Under the pieces are notes generated by a model that made no database searches, was not told the DNA's origin, and was given only the letters and a program-made list of their open reading frames with translations. Source: [Clostridium] colinum (GTDB lineage Bacteria; Bacillota; Clostridia; Lachnospirales; CAG-274). Taken from it: a stretch of 64,000 nt of DNA. Below are positions 46,457 through 54,963 of the stretch, piece after piece. The stretch spans positions 868,001 to 932,000 of the forward strand of contig NZ_OW712331.1 of NCBI RefSeq assembly GCF_940677205.1, in the 5' to 3' direction. The first letter of the stretch is position 1, and each line of letters opens with the position of its first letter. A program made the translations under genes and the position numbers.

Positions 46457-47227
46457 ATAAATTTTTATAGTTTTAAAGCAAAATTTTTTTCTTTTTATAA
46501 TATTGGAAATATAAATTTATATAAAAATATATATCTTTATAATAAAACATTTAACAATAAAAAATATTTTTTTAATATATTAAATAGATATTTTAATAAT
46601 AACCATGGAATATATAATAATTATCTAAAAGAATACAGTAGAAAAAACATTATTTATTATAAAAATATAAAGTATAAAAAAATATATGTAAATAATAAAA
46701 ATATTGATATATCAAATAATATATTAAATAGCAAATATTATAAAAATGTAAAATATTTAGATAATAATATATTAAATTTTAAAAATTTAGATAATATTTA
46801 TAATCGCTATATATACAATAAAAAAATTAAAAATTTTAAAGATTTTAAAACAAAACATATAATAAATTTAAAAAATAATGAATATTTAGATTTTTATACT
46901 TTAAATAAAAAATATATTAAAATAAAGGGTTATTTAACTAATTTTTATAATGGGATAAAACTAGATAATAAAAATTTAACTAATATAGATATATTATTTA
47001 ACAAAGAAAATGATTTTAGATATATATCAAAATATATACAACATATAAAAAATATAGAAAATAAAACTTTAACAGAAAGAAAACATATAGAAAAAAGTAA
47101 AAATACCTATAAAAATATATATCAAGAAATTTTAGAGCAAACTAAAAATTTGGATTATGAATATATATTTGAAAGATTAAAAGAAATGATTTTAGAAGAT
47201 ATAGTTTTTATATGTGGTATTAAATAG
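46457..47227 (+). CDS. Hidden open frame in the tape-measure position, apparent ATA start
   Basis: A 256-codon frame that stays open through extremely A+T-rich DNA, so it is almost certainly coding. It is rich in Asn, Lys, Tyr and Ile and has no ATG, GTG or TTG until a TTG near 47150. GGAGG at 46443-46447 would serve the ATA at 46457. It sits between the tail chaperone and the LysM tail protein, where PBSX has the 1332-residue tape measure XkdO. The last 25 residues (LDYEYIFERLKEMILEDI) resemble tape-measure C-termini. It may be a very short or gutted tape measure, or an unrelated protein; I cannot decide. Confidence 0.55.
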   Translation: MNFYSFKAKFFSFYNIGNINLYKNIYLYNKTFNNKKYFFNILNRYFNNNHGIYNNYLKEYSRKNIIYYKNIKYKKIYVNNKNIDISNNILNSKYYKNVKYLDNNILNFKNLDNIYNRYIYNKKIKNFKDFKTKHIINLKNNEYLDFYTLNKKYIKIKGYLTNFYNGIKLDNKNLTNIDILFNKENDFRYISKYIQHIKNIENKTLTERKHIEKSKNTYKNIYQEILEQTKNLDYEYIFERLKEMILEDIVFICGIK

Positions 47228-47238
47228 GAGGTGATTAT

Positions 47239-47916
47239 ATATACACATATTTATTAAAGTATGAACACCAACAAGAAATATATCAGTTACCCATTCCACC
47301 AGAAAAAATGATAACAAAATCTTTTAATACTAACAAAAGATATAATAGTATTGGAATGGGAGAAGTAAATATCATTAAGGGAATTGGGCTTAGAGAAATA
47401 ACAATGTCTATTTTATTACCTAACGATTTATCTTTACCTTTTGTTCAACCTAAATATTCTCCTAATGTTATTATTGGAAAACCTATATTATATTTATCTA
47501 AATTTAGAGAATTTAAAGCAAACAAAAAACCTTTAATGCTTTTAATAACAAGAACTTTATCTAGTGGAGAAGAAATATTTAAAGGAAATATAAATGTAAC
47601 TTTAGAAGAATATATAGTATATGAAAATGCTGGAGAAGAGGGAGATTTTTTAGTTGATTTAACATTTAGAGAATATATAAACATAAATGAAAAAGTTTTA
47701 ACTTCTGTAAATGAAAACAATAATACTTTTACAGTTAATACCAACAGAACTGTTAAAGATACACCTAAAGTATATACAGTTAAAGCTGGAGATACTTTAT
47801 GGAAAATAGCTAAAAGAGAGCTTAATGATGAAAAAAAATATAATGAAATAATGAAAATAAACAATATAACAGATGCTAAAAATTTAAAAGTTGGGAGCAT
47901 TTTAAAGTTACCTTAA
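47239..47916 (+). CDS. LysM-containing phage tail protein (XkdP-like), apparent ATA start
   Basis: A 225-residue baseplate or tube-initiation protein. The N-terminal YTYLLKYEHQQEIYQLPIPP and GMGEVNIIKGIG segments are typical of XkdP, and the C-terminus is a LysM domain (YTVKAGDTLWKIAKRE, then LKVGSILKLP, about 180-225). The first canonical start in frame is the ATG at 47308, 24 codons in, inside conserved sequence. A perfect AGGAGGTGA lies 7 nt before an ATA at 47239, matching the expected Met. LysM suggests contact with peptidoglycan or with the tape measure. Confidence 0.85.
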   Translation: MYTYLLKYEHQQEIYQLPIPPEKMITKSFNTNKRYNSIGMGEVNIIKGIGLREITMSILLPNDLSLPFVQPKYSPNVIIGKPILYLSKFREFKANKKPLMLLITRTLSSGEEIFKGNINVTLEEYIVYENAGEEGDFLVDLTFREYININEKVLTSVNENNNTFTVNTNRTVKDTPKVYTVKAGDTLWKIAKRELNDEKKYNEIMKINNITDAKNLKVGSILKLP

Positions 47917-47943
47917 ATCTTAAATAGAGGAGGTTAGATTTTT

Positions 47944-48888
47944 ATAGAGATAGTTATATATTCTAAAGATAGTATTATTGATATAACAAATAGAGTGATA
48001 GACAAAATAGTTATAAAAAGTAGTTATAAATATCAACCAACTAAGCTACAATTAAGTATATTATTAGATAATAAAATTAAATTTTATGAAGGAGATAATA
48101 TCTGTATAAAACTTGATAAACATAATATCTTTTTTGGATATATATTTACTATAAAGGTAGTGGATAATGAGATTATTAATATAGTAGCTTATAACTCTAT
48201 AAGATATTTTATGACTAGAGATACATATATATACAAAAATAAAACAGCAAGCCAGATATTAAAAATGATTTGTTCTGATTTTGGATTAAAAACAGGAAAT
48301 ATAGAAGAAACAGGATATATTATACCATATAGAATAGAAGAAAATCAAAGTATATTAGATATTATATATACTGCACTTGATTTGACAAAAAATTTTAATA
48401 ATAAAAGATATATACTCTTTGATGATTTTGGAAAGATATCTTTAAAAAGTTATGAAAATATGAAATTACCTATTTTGATAGATTGTGATAAATCTATTAT
48501 TAGTTATTGTAGTACAACATCTATAGATAAAAATGTTTATAATTCTGTAAAAGTTTCTGTAAAAAATAGAAAAACAAAAGTTATATCTACATATTTAATG
48601 GAAAATAATGAAAATAAGAAAAAATGGGGTACTCTTAGAAAATTTGAACGTTTGCCTAATGATTTTAATATGGTTCAGGCAAAAAATTATGCTAAAAATG
48701 TTCTTGATAGTTATAATAAAATTAATGAAAAAATAGAAATTATATGTTTTGGTGATAAAACAGTATCATCTGGAAACTTAATAAATGTATGTATAAATAA
48801 AAAAATTAAAACAATGATTGTTGAAGAATGTACTCACACAATAAAAAATGATGAACATACAATGAAAATTAGTTTAAGAAATATTTAG
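47944..48888 (+). CDS. Phage late control D / XkdQ-like hub protein, apparent ATA start
   Basis: A 314-residue protein of the XkdQ/YqbQ group that forms the tail hub around the tube tip. It opens EIVIYSKDSIIDITNRV, followed by a beta-rich YQPTKLQLSILLDNKIKF and the GDNICIKLD segment. An in-frame TAG at 47935 bounds the frame and no ATG, GTG or TTG occurs before the GTG at 47995. GGAGG ends 10 nt before an ATA at 47944; an ATT at 47938 is also possible. Starting at 47995 would lose the first conserved strand. Confidence 0.8.
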   Translation: MEIVIYSKDSIIDITNRVIDKIVIKSSYKYQPTKLQLSILLDNKIKFYEGDNICIKLDKHNIFFGYIFTIKVVDNEIINIVAYNSIRYFMTRDTYIYKNKTASQILKMICSDFGLKTGNIEETGYIIPYRIEENQSILDIIYTALDLTKNFNNKRYILFDDFGKISLKSYENMKLPILIDCDKSIISYCSTTSIDKNVYNSVKVSVKNRKTKVISTYLMENNENKKKWGTLRKFERLPNDFNMVQAKNYAKNVLDSYNKINEKIEIICFGDKTVSSGNLINVCINKKIKTMIVEECTHTIKNDEHTMKISLRNI

Positions 48889-48896
48889 GAGGGAAT

Positions 48897-49184
48897 ATGA
48901 ACTTTTTAGATATAATAAAGCCTAGCATTTTGCATACAATACAATCATTAAAATTTGTAGATATTTATATAGGAGAAGTTATTGAAGAAGATAGTTTAAA
49001 AATAAAGTTAGATGAAAAATTATTTATTACAGAAAATGAAATAGTGAGAACAAGCAGGTTTAACGGAAATATTAAAAGAGGGACAAATTTACTTATATTA
49101 AGAGAAAGTGGTGGTCAAAGATTTTTCATCATAGACACTATATTAGATAATGAAGATATAAGGAGGGAAAATGTTACCTATTAG
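48897..49184 (+). CDS. Phage DUF2577 protein (XkdR-like)
   Basis: A 95-residue beta-rich protein. The pattern GEVIEEDSLKIKLDEKLFI, and near the end GTNLLILRESGGQRFFIIDTI, is that of DUF2577 baseplate proteins, which sit between the hub and the gp25-like protein. AGGAGGG precedes the ATG. It overlaps the next gene by 14 nt. Confidence 0.85.
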   Translation: MNFLDIIKPSILHTIQSLKFVDIYIGEVIEEDSLKIKLDEKLFITENEIVRTSRFNGNIKRGTNLLILRESGGQRFFIIDTILDNEDIRRENVTY

Positions 49185-49569
49185 AAACAATATTGAAGAT
49201 ATTAAAATTTTAACAATGCCTTCTAAAACATATAGAATAGATTTTGGTAAAAATAGAGCAGAAGGATTATTTGATGAAATAAAATCTTTAAAACAAGCTA
49301 TATATAAAATATTATTAACTAAAAGGTATAAATATGAAATATACGATTGGAACTATGGTATGGAAATAGATGATTTAATAGGAATGCCTAAAGAATATGT
49401 AAAAATAGAAATAGAAAATCGTATAATAGATGCTTTATCTATAGATGATAGAATAAAAGATGTATATAATTTTGAATTTTTTGATATACATAATGACAAG
49501 TGTAGTTTGGGTGTTAAATTTATTGTTAAATCTATTTTTGGCAACTTTGATTTTAGATTGGAGGTGTAA
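49171..49569 (+). CDS. Phage baseplate wedge protein, gp25/XkdS-like (DUF2634)
   Basis: A 132-residue protein with the gp25-like layout: TYRIDFGKNRAEGLFDEIKSLKQAIYKIL, then YDWNYGMEIDDLIG and a C-terminal beta pair ending GNFDFRLEV. In contractile tails it joins the sheath to the baseplate. AGGAGGG precedes the ATG, inside the previous gene. Confidence 0.9.
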   Translation: MLPIRNNIEDIKILTMPSKTYRIDFGKNRAEGLFDEIKSLKQAIYKILLTKRYKYEIYDWNYGMEIDDLIGMPKEYVKIEIENRIIDALSIDDRIKDVYNFEFFDIHNDKCSLGVKFIVKSIFGNFDFRLEV

Positions 49570-49571
49570 TT

Positions 49572-50666
49572 ATGTATGAAGAGATGACATTTTATAATAT
49601 ATTAAAAAGAGCTATGGGAAAAGTTTCGGATAATTTTGATAAAAGGCAAGGCTCTGTTATATATGATGCTTTAGCTCCTATATGTGCAGAACTAGCACAA
49701 GCATATATTGAACTAGACAGAGTTTTAAAAGAGGGGTTTGCAGACACTTCCAGTAGATATTACCTTATAAAAAGAGCTATGGAAAGAGGTTTAAAACCTT
49801 TTAGTGCTACATATTCAACCATTTTAGCTAGTTTTGAAGGAGATATTAATTTAAAAGGTGGAGAAAGATTTTCTACGGATAAAGAAGTGAACTTTTTTTA
49901 TACTGGAGAGAAAGAAGAAAATTATTATAAATTAAAATGTGAACAACTAGGTAGTGTAGGTAATATTTCATATGGAGATTTAATGCCTATAGACAATATA
50001 CCTAACTTAAAAAAAGCTAAGATACATAAAATATATATATCTGGTATTGATGAAGAAGAAACAGAAAGTTTTAGAAAAAGATATTTTAAAAGCTTTAAAA
50101 GTCAGGCTTTTGGAGGAAATAAAGCAGATTATATAGAAAAAGTAAAGCTATTAAATGAAGATGAAAATGTTATATCAAATGGTGGTATAGGTGGTATAAA
50201 AGTATATCGTGTACCTAATGGTGGAGGAACTGTTAAAATACTTATAACTAATAATAGCTATAACGAACCTACAAAAGAATTATTAAACATAGTACAACAA
50301 AAAATTGACCCTTTAGAACACACAGGAGAAGGGGTGGGAATTGCTCCTATAGGACATTTTGTAACTGTTGAGCCTGCAAAATGTATTAAAATAAATATAG
50401 ATACAGAAATAGAATTAAAATCTGGATATGAAGTAAATGATGTAAAAGAATATATAGAAGAAAGCATATCAAAATATCTTGAAGAGCTTTGTAAAACTTG
50501 GGAAGAGGGTAATAATATTGTTGTTAGAATAAGCCATATAGAAAGCAGTATATTAAATATTTTTGGGGTAGAAGATGTAAAAAATACTAAAATAAATAAT
50601 AGTAATAAAAATTTTATTTTAGATGAGTTTTCTATACCATTAAGAGGTGAAATAAATGTTAATTAA
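49572..50666 (+). CDS. Phage baseplate J-like protein (XkdT)
   Basis: A 364-residue baseplate wedge protein. The segments RQGSVIYDALAPICAELAQAYIELD, then SFEGDINLKGGERF and GGNKADYIEKV mark the Baseplate_J family; the latter half has the GGIKVYRVPNGGGTVKILI strand. It starts 2 nt after the gp25-like gene behind TTGGAGGTG. It appears complete and is larger than the neighbouring wedge proteins, as expected. Confidence 0.93.
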   Translation: MYEEMTFYNILKRAMGKVSDNFDKRQGSVIYDALAPICAELAQAYIELDRVLKEGFADTSSRYYLIKRAMERGLKPFSATYSTILASFEGDINLKGGERFSTDKEVNFFYTGEKEENYYKLKCEQLGSVGNISYGDLMPIDNIPNLKKAKIHKIYISGIDEEETESFRKRYFKSFKSQAFGGNKADYIEKVKLLNEDENVISNGGIGGIKVYRVPNGGGTVKILITNNSYNEPTKELLNIVQQKIDPLEHTGEGVGIAPIGHFVTVEPAKCIKINIDTEIELKSGYEVNDVKEYIEESISKYLEELCKTWEEGNNIVVRISHIESSILNIFGVEDVKNTKINNSNKNFILDEFSIPLRGEINVN

Positions 50667-51192
50667 TTATTTACCTCAGTTTATGCAAGATATAGAAGAA
50701 ATTAAGTCTATAATGTTTGTTACTGAAGAAGAAGTTAATTATTTAAACCAAGATATAGAAAGTATTTTAAATGATTTTTTTATTATAGGTTCGAGTAAAA
50801 TAGCTACAAAGCATTATGAAAAAATGTTAGAAATAACTCCTAAATTAACTGATAGTATAGAAAAAAGGCAATATGATATATTAGCTATATATAATCAAAC
50901 TTTACCATTTACACTTGAAAATTTACAAAATAGCTTAGATTCTATATGCGGTGAAAAAAATTATAGTATTAACATGATATATGATAAGTTTATATTAAAC
51001 ATAATATTAGCTTTAAATAAAAAAGAATTATTTGAAGTAGTTAATAACTTATTAGAACGTATTGTACCTATGAATTTAATAATAAATCTTAGTATAGATT
51101 ATAATGTATGGAAAGATTTAAATAAATTTAAATGGAAAGATATTAAAAAATATAAATGGTGTGATATAAAAGAAAGTCAAGAAATAAAATAA
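50656..51192 (+). CDS. Phage tail protein XkdU-like (DUF2313)
   Basis: A 178-residue baseplate protein that overlaps the J-like gene by 11 nt. LINYLPQFMQDIEEIKSIM and the stretch LTDSIEKRQYDILAIY fit the YmfQ/XkdU (DUF2313) family. The C-terminus carries two similar short units, LNKFKWKDIKKYKWCDIKE. In related phages tail-fibre genes follow at once; here a terminator follows instead and the element ends. Confidence 0.85.
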   Translation: MLINYLPQFMQDIEEIKSIMFVTEEEVNYLNQDIESILNDFFIIGSSKIATKHYEKMLEITPKLTDSIEKRQYDILAIYNQTLPFTLENLQNSLDSICGEKNYSINMIYDKFILNIILALNKKELFEVVNNLLERIVPMNLIINLSIDYNVWKDLNKFKWKDIKKYKWCDIKESQEIK

Positions 51193-51201
51193 AAAATATA
51201 T

Positions 51202-51238
51202 AAAAAGCTCAATTAAAATTAGATTAATTGGGCTTTTT
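51202..51238 (+). terminator. Terminator at the end of the phage element
   Basis: Arms AAAAAGCTCAATTAA (51202-51216) and TTAATTGGGCTTTTT (51224-51238) pair fully with one G-U pair, ending in a T run. It closes the late phage operon and, having an A run on the other side, also the converging hemolysin III-like gene. Confidence 0.9.
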
Positions 51239-51248
51239 ATATAGAAAT

Positions 51249-51899
51249 TTATAAAACATATTTAAACATAAAAATTATATGACAAATACTACCTCCAATA
51301 ACAAATAGATGAAAAATTTCATGAAAGCCAAAAAACTTAAATGAAAATTTAGGAGATTTTGTAGCATAAATAATAGCACCAATAGTATATATAATACCAC
51401 CTAATATAAGAAGTAATATACCATTAAATTGGATACTCTGTATTAAAGGAAAAAAAGCTGATAAAGATAGCCAACCCATACCTACATAAATTAATGTGGA
51501 AAACCACCTAGGTGCATTTATCCAAAAAATTTTTAAAATAATACCTAATAATGCTATTATCCAAATAATAGTTAAAATAGTATATCCAAATGAATTATTT
51601 AGTTTTATTAAACATATAGGTGTATATGTTCCTGCTATTAATATAAATATCATAATATGGTCAATTTTTTTTAGTATTTTTATTATATTTTCTTTAACAG
51701 GTAGCATATGGTATATTGTACTAGATATATATAATAAACATATAGATAGACTAAATATAAAAAATGGTATTAAATGTTGTAACCCTCCTTTAATATAGCT
51801 AATATAAGATAAAAACATAGTAATAGGGCATATAAATAAGAAAGCAATAAGATGAGTAAGAGCGTTTACAGGTTCACGCCAAGATTTAAAAATATTCAT
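51249..51899 (-). CDS. Hemolysin III / PAQR-type membrane protein
   Basis: A 216-residue integral membrane protein with about seven helices. The family marks are REPVNALTHLIAF near the N-terminus, the TIYHMLP segment, the AGTYTP motif and a C-terminal FHEIFHLFVIGGSICH with conserved histidines that bind metal in PAQR-like proteins. Despite the name, bacterial members are mostly linked to membrane homeostasis rather than haemolysis. An AGGAGG site precedes the ATG. It converges on the phage element. Confidence 0.9.
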   Translation of the reverse strand: MNIFKSWREPVNALTHLIAFLFICPITMFLSYISYIKGGLQHLIPFFIFSLSICLLYISSTIYHMLPVKENIIKILKKIDHIMIFILIAGTYTPICLIKLNNSFGYTILTIIWIIALLGIILKIFWINAPRWFSTLIYVGMGWLSLSAFFPLIQSIQFNGILLLILGGIIYTIGAIIYATKSPKFSFKFFGFHEIFHLFVIGGSICHIIFMFKYVL

Positions 51900-52020
51900 A
51901 AAAACCTCCTATCTAGTTTCAAAAACTATATAATAATATATTAATATAATAACATAAAAATATTATGAGCGCAATATTTTTATTAATATTACATATATAT
52001 TATATGTTAATACTAAAATG

Positions 52021-52048
52021 TTGACAAAATTAAAAAAAATATGATAAT
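52021..52048 (+). promoter_or_regulatory. Promoter of the DUF1275 gene
   Basis: TTGACA at 52021-52026, 16 nt, GATAAT at 52043-52048, about 36 nt before the start codon. Confidence 0.7.
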
Positions 52049-52084
52049 ATCATAAATAATATTTATTTTTAGAAAGGATTTATT

Positions 52085-52759
52085 ATGACAAATAAAAAAG
52101 CTTGCCACATAGAAGAAAACATTTATATTAGCTTAATTTTAACTTTTATAGGTGGTTTTTTAGATTCGTATACTTATGTTTTATATGATAAAATATTTGC
52201 CAATACACAAACAGGAAATATAATATTTTTTTCTATATTTTTAGTTGAAGGGGAATTTTATAATGCTTTTTTAAGACTTTTGCCAATAATTTCTTTTTGT
52301 TTAGGTATTATTATAGCTCAAATTTTAATATATAAGTTTAATAAAAATAAAAAGTGGATAAATATAGTATTATCTATAAATATAGTATGTACTGCTATAA
52401 TAGGATTAGGATTATTAAAAGATTATATGGTAATAATTATATGTTTAATATCTTTTATATGCTCTTTAATGATAGCAACATTTAAAAAGTCTAAAGGAGA
52501 TGTATTTGCTCCTATTATGTGCACAGGAAACTTAAGGTCATTAATGGAATTTTTTTGTAAATGGACTATATATAAAGAAAAAAGTGCAAAAAAAGTTGTT
52601 TTAAAATATTTATTTATAATTATTACTTTTATGTTAGGTGTATCTTTAGGTATTATATTAGTAAATTATTTTCGTATATCATCTATATACATATGTACAA
52701 TATTATTTATATCTGTACTATTAATAATTATATATCATAAGAATTTTGACAAAATATAA
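52085..52759 (+). CDS. YoaK/DUF1275 family membrane protein
   Basis: A 224-residue membrane protein with about six or seven helices. The conserved start of DUF1275 proteins is seen in LTFIGGFLDSYTYVL followed by ANTQTGNIIFFSIFL; a Gly/Thr-rich motif with CTGNLRS lies near residue 147. The function of the family is not established. It has its own promoter and an AGAAAGGA site. Confidence 0.85.
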   Translation: MTNKKACHIEENIYISLILTFIGGFLDSYTYVLYDKIFANTQTGNIIFFSIFLVEGEFYNAFLRLLPIISFCLGIIIAQILIYKFNKNKKWINIVLSINIVCTAIIGLGLLKDYMVIIICLISFICSLMIATFKKSKGDVFAPIMCTGNLRSLMEFFCKWTIYKEKSAKKVVLKYLFIIITFMLGVSLGIILVNYFRISSIYICTILFISVLLIIIYHKNFDKI

Positions 52760-52785
52760 TTGTACTTTTAAAATATATTTTTTTA

Positions 52786-52794
52786 TGATATAAT
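52786..52794 (+). promoter_or_regulatory. Extended -10 promoter of the tmk operon
   Basis: TGA followed by TATAAT (52789-52794) forms an extended -10 element; no good -35 lies at 17 nt. It is about 31 nt before the tmk start codon and probably drives tmk through rsmI. Confidence 0.6.
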
Positions 52795-52825
52795 TAAAAT
52801 AAAATAATTTAATTTAGGAGAAAAT

Positions 52826-53446
52826 ATGTCAGGACTATTTATTACTATGGAAGGTACAGATGGAGCTGGTAAAAGCACACAGTTAACCCTTTTAAAAGAT
52901 TATCTTGAAAAAAAAGGATTTAATGTTGTTTTTGTTAGAGAGCCAGGAGGAACTAAAATTAGTGAAAAAATAAGAGAAATTATTTTAGATATAGAAAATA
53001 AAGAAATGCATTATATGACAGAAGCATTATTATATGCATCATCTAGAGCTCAGTTAGTAAATGAAATTATTGTACCTAAGTTAAAAAAAGGAGACATTGT
53101 TATTTGTGATAGATTTGTAGATTCTAGTATTGTATATCAAGGAATTGGCAGAAATATTGGAACAGAAGTAATAAAAAAAATAAATAATATTGCTACAGGT
53201 GGATTAATACCAGATATAACATTTTTTTTAGATTTATCTCCTGAAAAAGCTATTGAAAGAAAAAAAGAACAAAAACAATTAGATAGAATAGAAAGTGAAA
53301 AAGATTATTTTTACAAAAAAGTTTATAATGGATATAAAACATTAATAAAACAAAATAGTGAAAGAATAAAAGTTATAGATGCAACTTTATCTATTGAAGA
53401 AATTCATGCAAAAATAATAAAATATATTGAACAATTATTTATTTAA
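52826..53446 (+). CDS. tmk: Thymidylate kinase
   Basis: A 206-residue kinase that phosphorylates dTMP to dTDP. The P-loop EGTDGAGKST (residues 8-17), the DRFVDSSIVYQG segment that binds dTMP, and the LID region are in place. An AGGAGA site precedes the ATG. It opens the typical Firmicute run tmk-yaaR-holB-ricT-trmN6-rsmI. Confidence 0.96.
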   Translation: MSGLFITMEGTDGAGKSTQLTLLKDYLEKKGFNVVFVREPGGTKISEKIREIILDIENKEMHYMTEALLYASSRAQLVNEIIVPKLKKGDIVICDRFVDSSIVYQGIGRNIGTEVIKKINNIATGGLIPDITFFLDLSPEKAIERKKEQKQLDRIESEKDYFYKKVYNGYKTLIKQNSERIKVIDATLSIEEIHAKIIKYIEQLFI

Positions 53447-53539
53447 TTACGATAAATAACTTAATTTTATACTTAAACATATTTTAACAATTACTATAAA
53501 ATTTTAATGTGAAAATTAAATGATAGAAGGAGAAATAAT

Positions 53540-53980
53540 ATGGATTTAAAGGTAAGTGATGTAAGGTTAGAAAATTTACCTACTGTAGAACCTAAAAAGG
53601 ATGTTCAAGAAACCGAAGATTTTAAATTTACATTAAATAAGGTTGAAACTGATAACCTTATGCAAAAATTAAATGGATTAATAGATGAAATAACTGTTCA
53701 AGGTAAAAAAATATCTGAACATATGGATATAAAAGATATGAAAAAATATAGAAGCCTTATAACAGAATTTATGAATGAAGTTGTAACTAATAGCCACCAG
53801 TTTTCTAGAGAAAATTTTTTAGATAGAAGAGGTAGACATAGAGTATATGGTATAGTAAAGCTAGTAAATAAAGAGTTAGATGAATTAGCTCAAGAATTAA
53901 TAAAAACTGAAAAAAATCATATAGCAATATTAGATAAAACGGGAGAAATAAGAGGTCTTTTATTAGACCTTATAATATAA
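53540..53980 (+). CDS. yaaR: YaaR family protein (DUF327)
   Basis: A 146-residue helical protein matching DUF327: the C-terminal half contains [30 protein letters not shown], the most conserved part. In Bacillus it lies in the same place between tmk and holB; its function is unknown. An AAGGAGA site precedes the ATG and holB starts 1 nt after the stop. Confidence 0.9.
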   Translation: MDLKVSDVRLENLPTVEPKKDVQETEDFKFTLNKVETDNLMQKLNGLIDEITVQGKKISEHMDIKDMKKYRSLITEFMNEVVTNSHQFSRENFLDRRGRHRVYGIVKLVNKELDELAQELIKTEKNHIAILDKTGEIRGLLLDLII

Positions 53981-53981
53981 A

Positions 53982-54962
53982 ATGTATAAGTTTCAAAATA
54001 TAATTGGTAATGGACATATAATTAATAGTTTAATAACATCAAATAAAAATGACACTGTATTACATGCTTATATTTTAGATGGTAAAGAAAAGTCTGGTAA
54101 ACAACTAATCTCAAAGACATTTGCTAAACTTTTATTATGTGAAAATAGTAAAACAGAGCCTTGTTTAAAATGTTCATCTTGTATTAGTTTTGAAAGTGGT
54201 AATAACCCAGATTTCTTTTTTATAGAAAGTGATAAAAAGAATCTGGGTATATCAGATATTAGAGATAAAATTATAAAAAATATAGAAACAAAGCCTTTTA
54301 AATATAAATATAAAGTTTTTATTATAAAAGATGCACATAATATGACTTTTCAAGCACAAAATGCATTATTAAAAACTTTAGAAGAACCACCTAGTTTTGT
54401 AATTATTATATTGTTATCTAAAAACTATAAAAGTTTTTTACCTACTATTTTATCAAGGTGTATTTTATTTAGAATAAAGCCCTTGTCACCAAATTTAATA
54501 GAAAAATTTTTAATAACTAATGGTATAAATGAAACTATAGCAAAATTTTATGCAACATATTCTAGAGGTAGCATAGGTAGAGCTTTTGATATAGCACATT
54601 CTGAAAAATTTTTTGCTTTTAGACAAGATATAATAAATGATGTAGAAAAATTAGATGGATTAGACCTTATACAAATGTATAATCTAATTGATAAATATGA
54701 AAATATGAAGGAAAATATATTTGAAATTTTAGATATATATTTATTAGTTTATAGAGATAGTTTAATATTTAAGTATTCAAAAAATTTTGATAATATTATA
54801 CAAAAAGATATTAAAAAAAATGTTGAAGATATATCAAATATGTCTATTAAAAATTTAGTAAACAAGATAGATGCTTTATTAAAAGCAAAAATGTATTTAG
54901 AACAAAATTCCAACTTTAATATGGTTATGGAATGTTTATTTTTAAGACTAAAGGAGAAATAA
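53982..54962 (+). CDS. holB: DNA polymerase III delta-prime subunit
   Basis: A 326-residue clamp-loader subunit. The N-terminal AAA+-like domain has HAYILDGKEKSGK in the place of the P-loop, a zinc site (CLKCSSC) and the LLKTLEEPP segment typical of delta-prime and gamma/tau. It has no Shine-Dalgarno of its own and follows yaaR by 1 nt, so translation is coupled. Confidence 0.92.
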   Translation: MYKFQNIIGNGHIINSLITSNKNDTVLHAYILDGKEKSGKQLISKTFAKLLLCENSKTEPCLKCSSCISFESGNNPDFFFIESDKKNLGISDIRDKIIKNIETKPFKYKYKVFIIKDAHNMTFQAQNALLKTLEEPPSFVIIILLSKNYKSFLPTILSRCILFRIKPLSPNLIEKFLITNGINETIAKFYATYSRGSIGRAFDIAHSEKFFAFRQDIINDVEKLDGLDLIQMYNLIDKYENMKENIFEILDIYLLVYRDSLIFKYSKNFDNIIQKDIKKNVEDISNMSIKNLVNKIDALLKAKMYLEQNSNFNMVMECLFLRLKEK

Positions 54963-54963
54963 A

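Larger units (their letters stand above)
37096..51246 (+). mobile_element. Compact PBSX-like contractile phage element (about 14 kb)
   Basis: The genes follow the order of the B. subtilis defective phage PBSX: xre-like repressor, xpf-like activator, terminase small and large, portal, scaffold, capsid, connectors, sheath (XkdK), tube (XkdM), chaperone (XkdN), a short unknown frame in the XkdO position, then XkdP-Q-R-S-T-U-like genes, ending at a terminator. No integrase, recombinase, replication, tail fibre, holin or endolysin gene was found. The limits given are those of a 13-nt direct repeat (TTTTTATATAGAA at 37096-37108 and 51234-51246) and are tentative. The element looks intact in its structural genes and is probably a domesticated or gene-transfer-type particle. 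Confidence 0.8.

Noticed and set aside
46435-46470. ATG at 46435 as the start of the gene in the tape-measure position
   Set aside because: It is in another frame, has no upstream Shine-Dalgarno and stops after 11 codons at TAG; the strong GGAGG lies downstream of it. A +1 slip or an indel would be needed to use it.
47445-47900. 151-codon minus-strand open frame
   Set aside because: It is the complement of the LysM tail protein gene, with no ribosome binding site and no family likeness.
37096-51246. R-type tailocin (headless contractile bacteriocin)
   Set aside because: Both terminase subunits, portal, scaffold and capsid are present and intact, and no fibre or lysis genes are present, the opposite of a tailocin.
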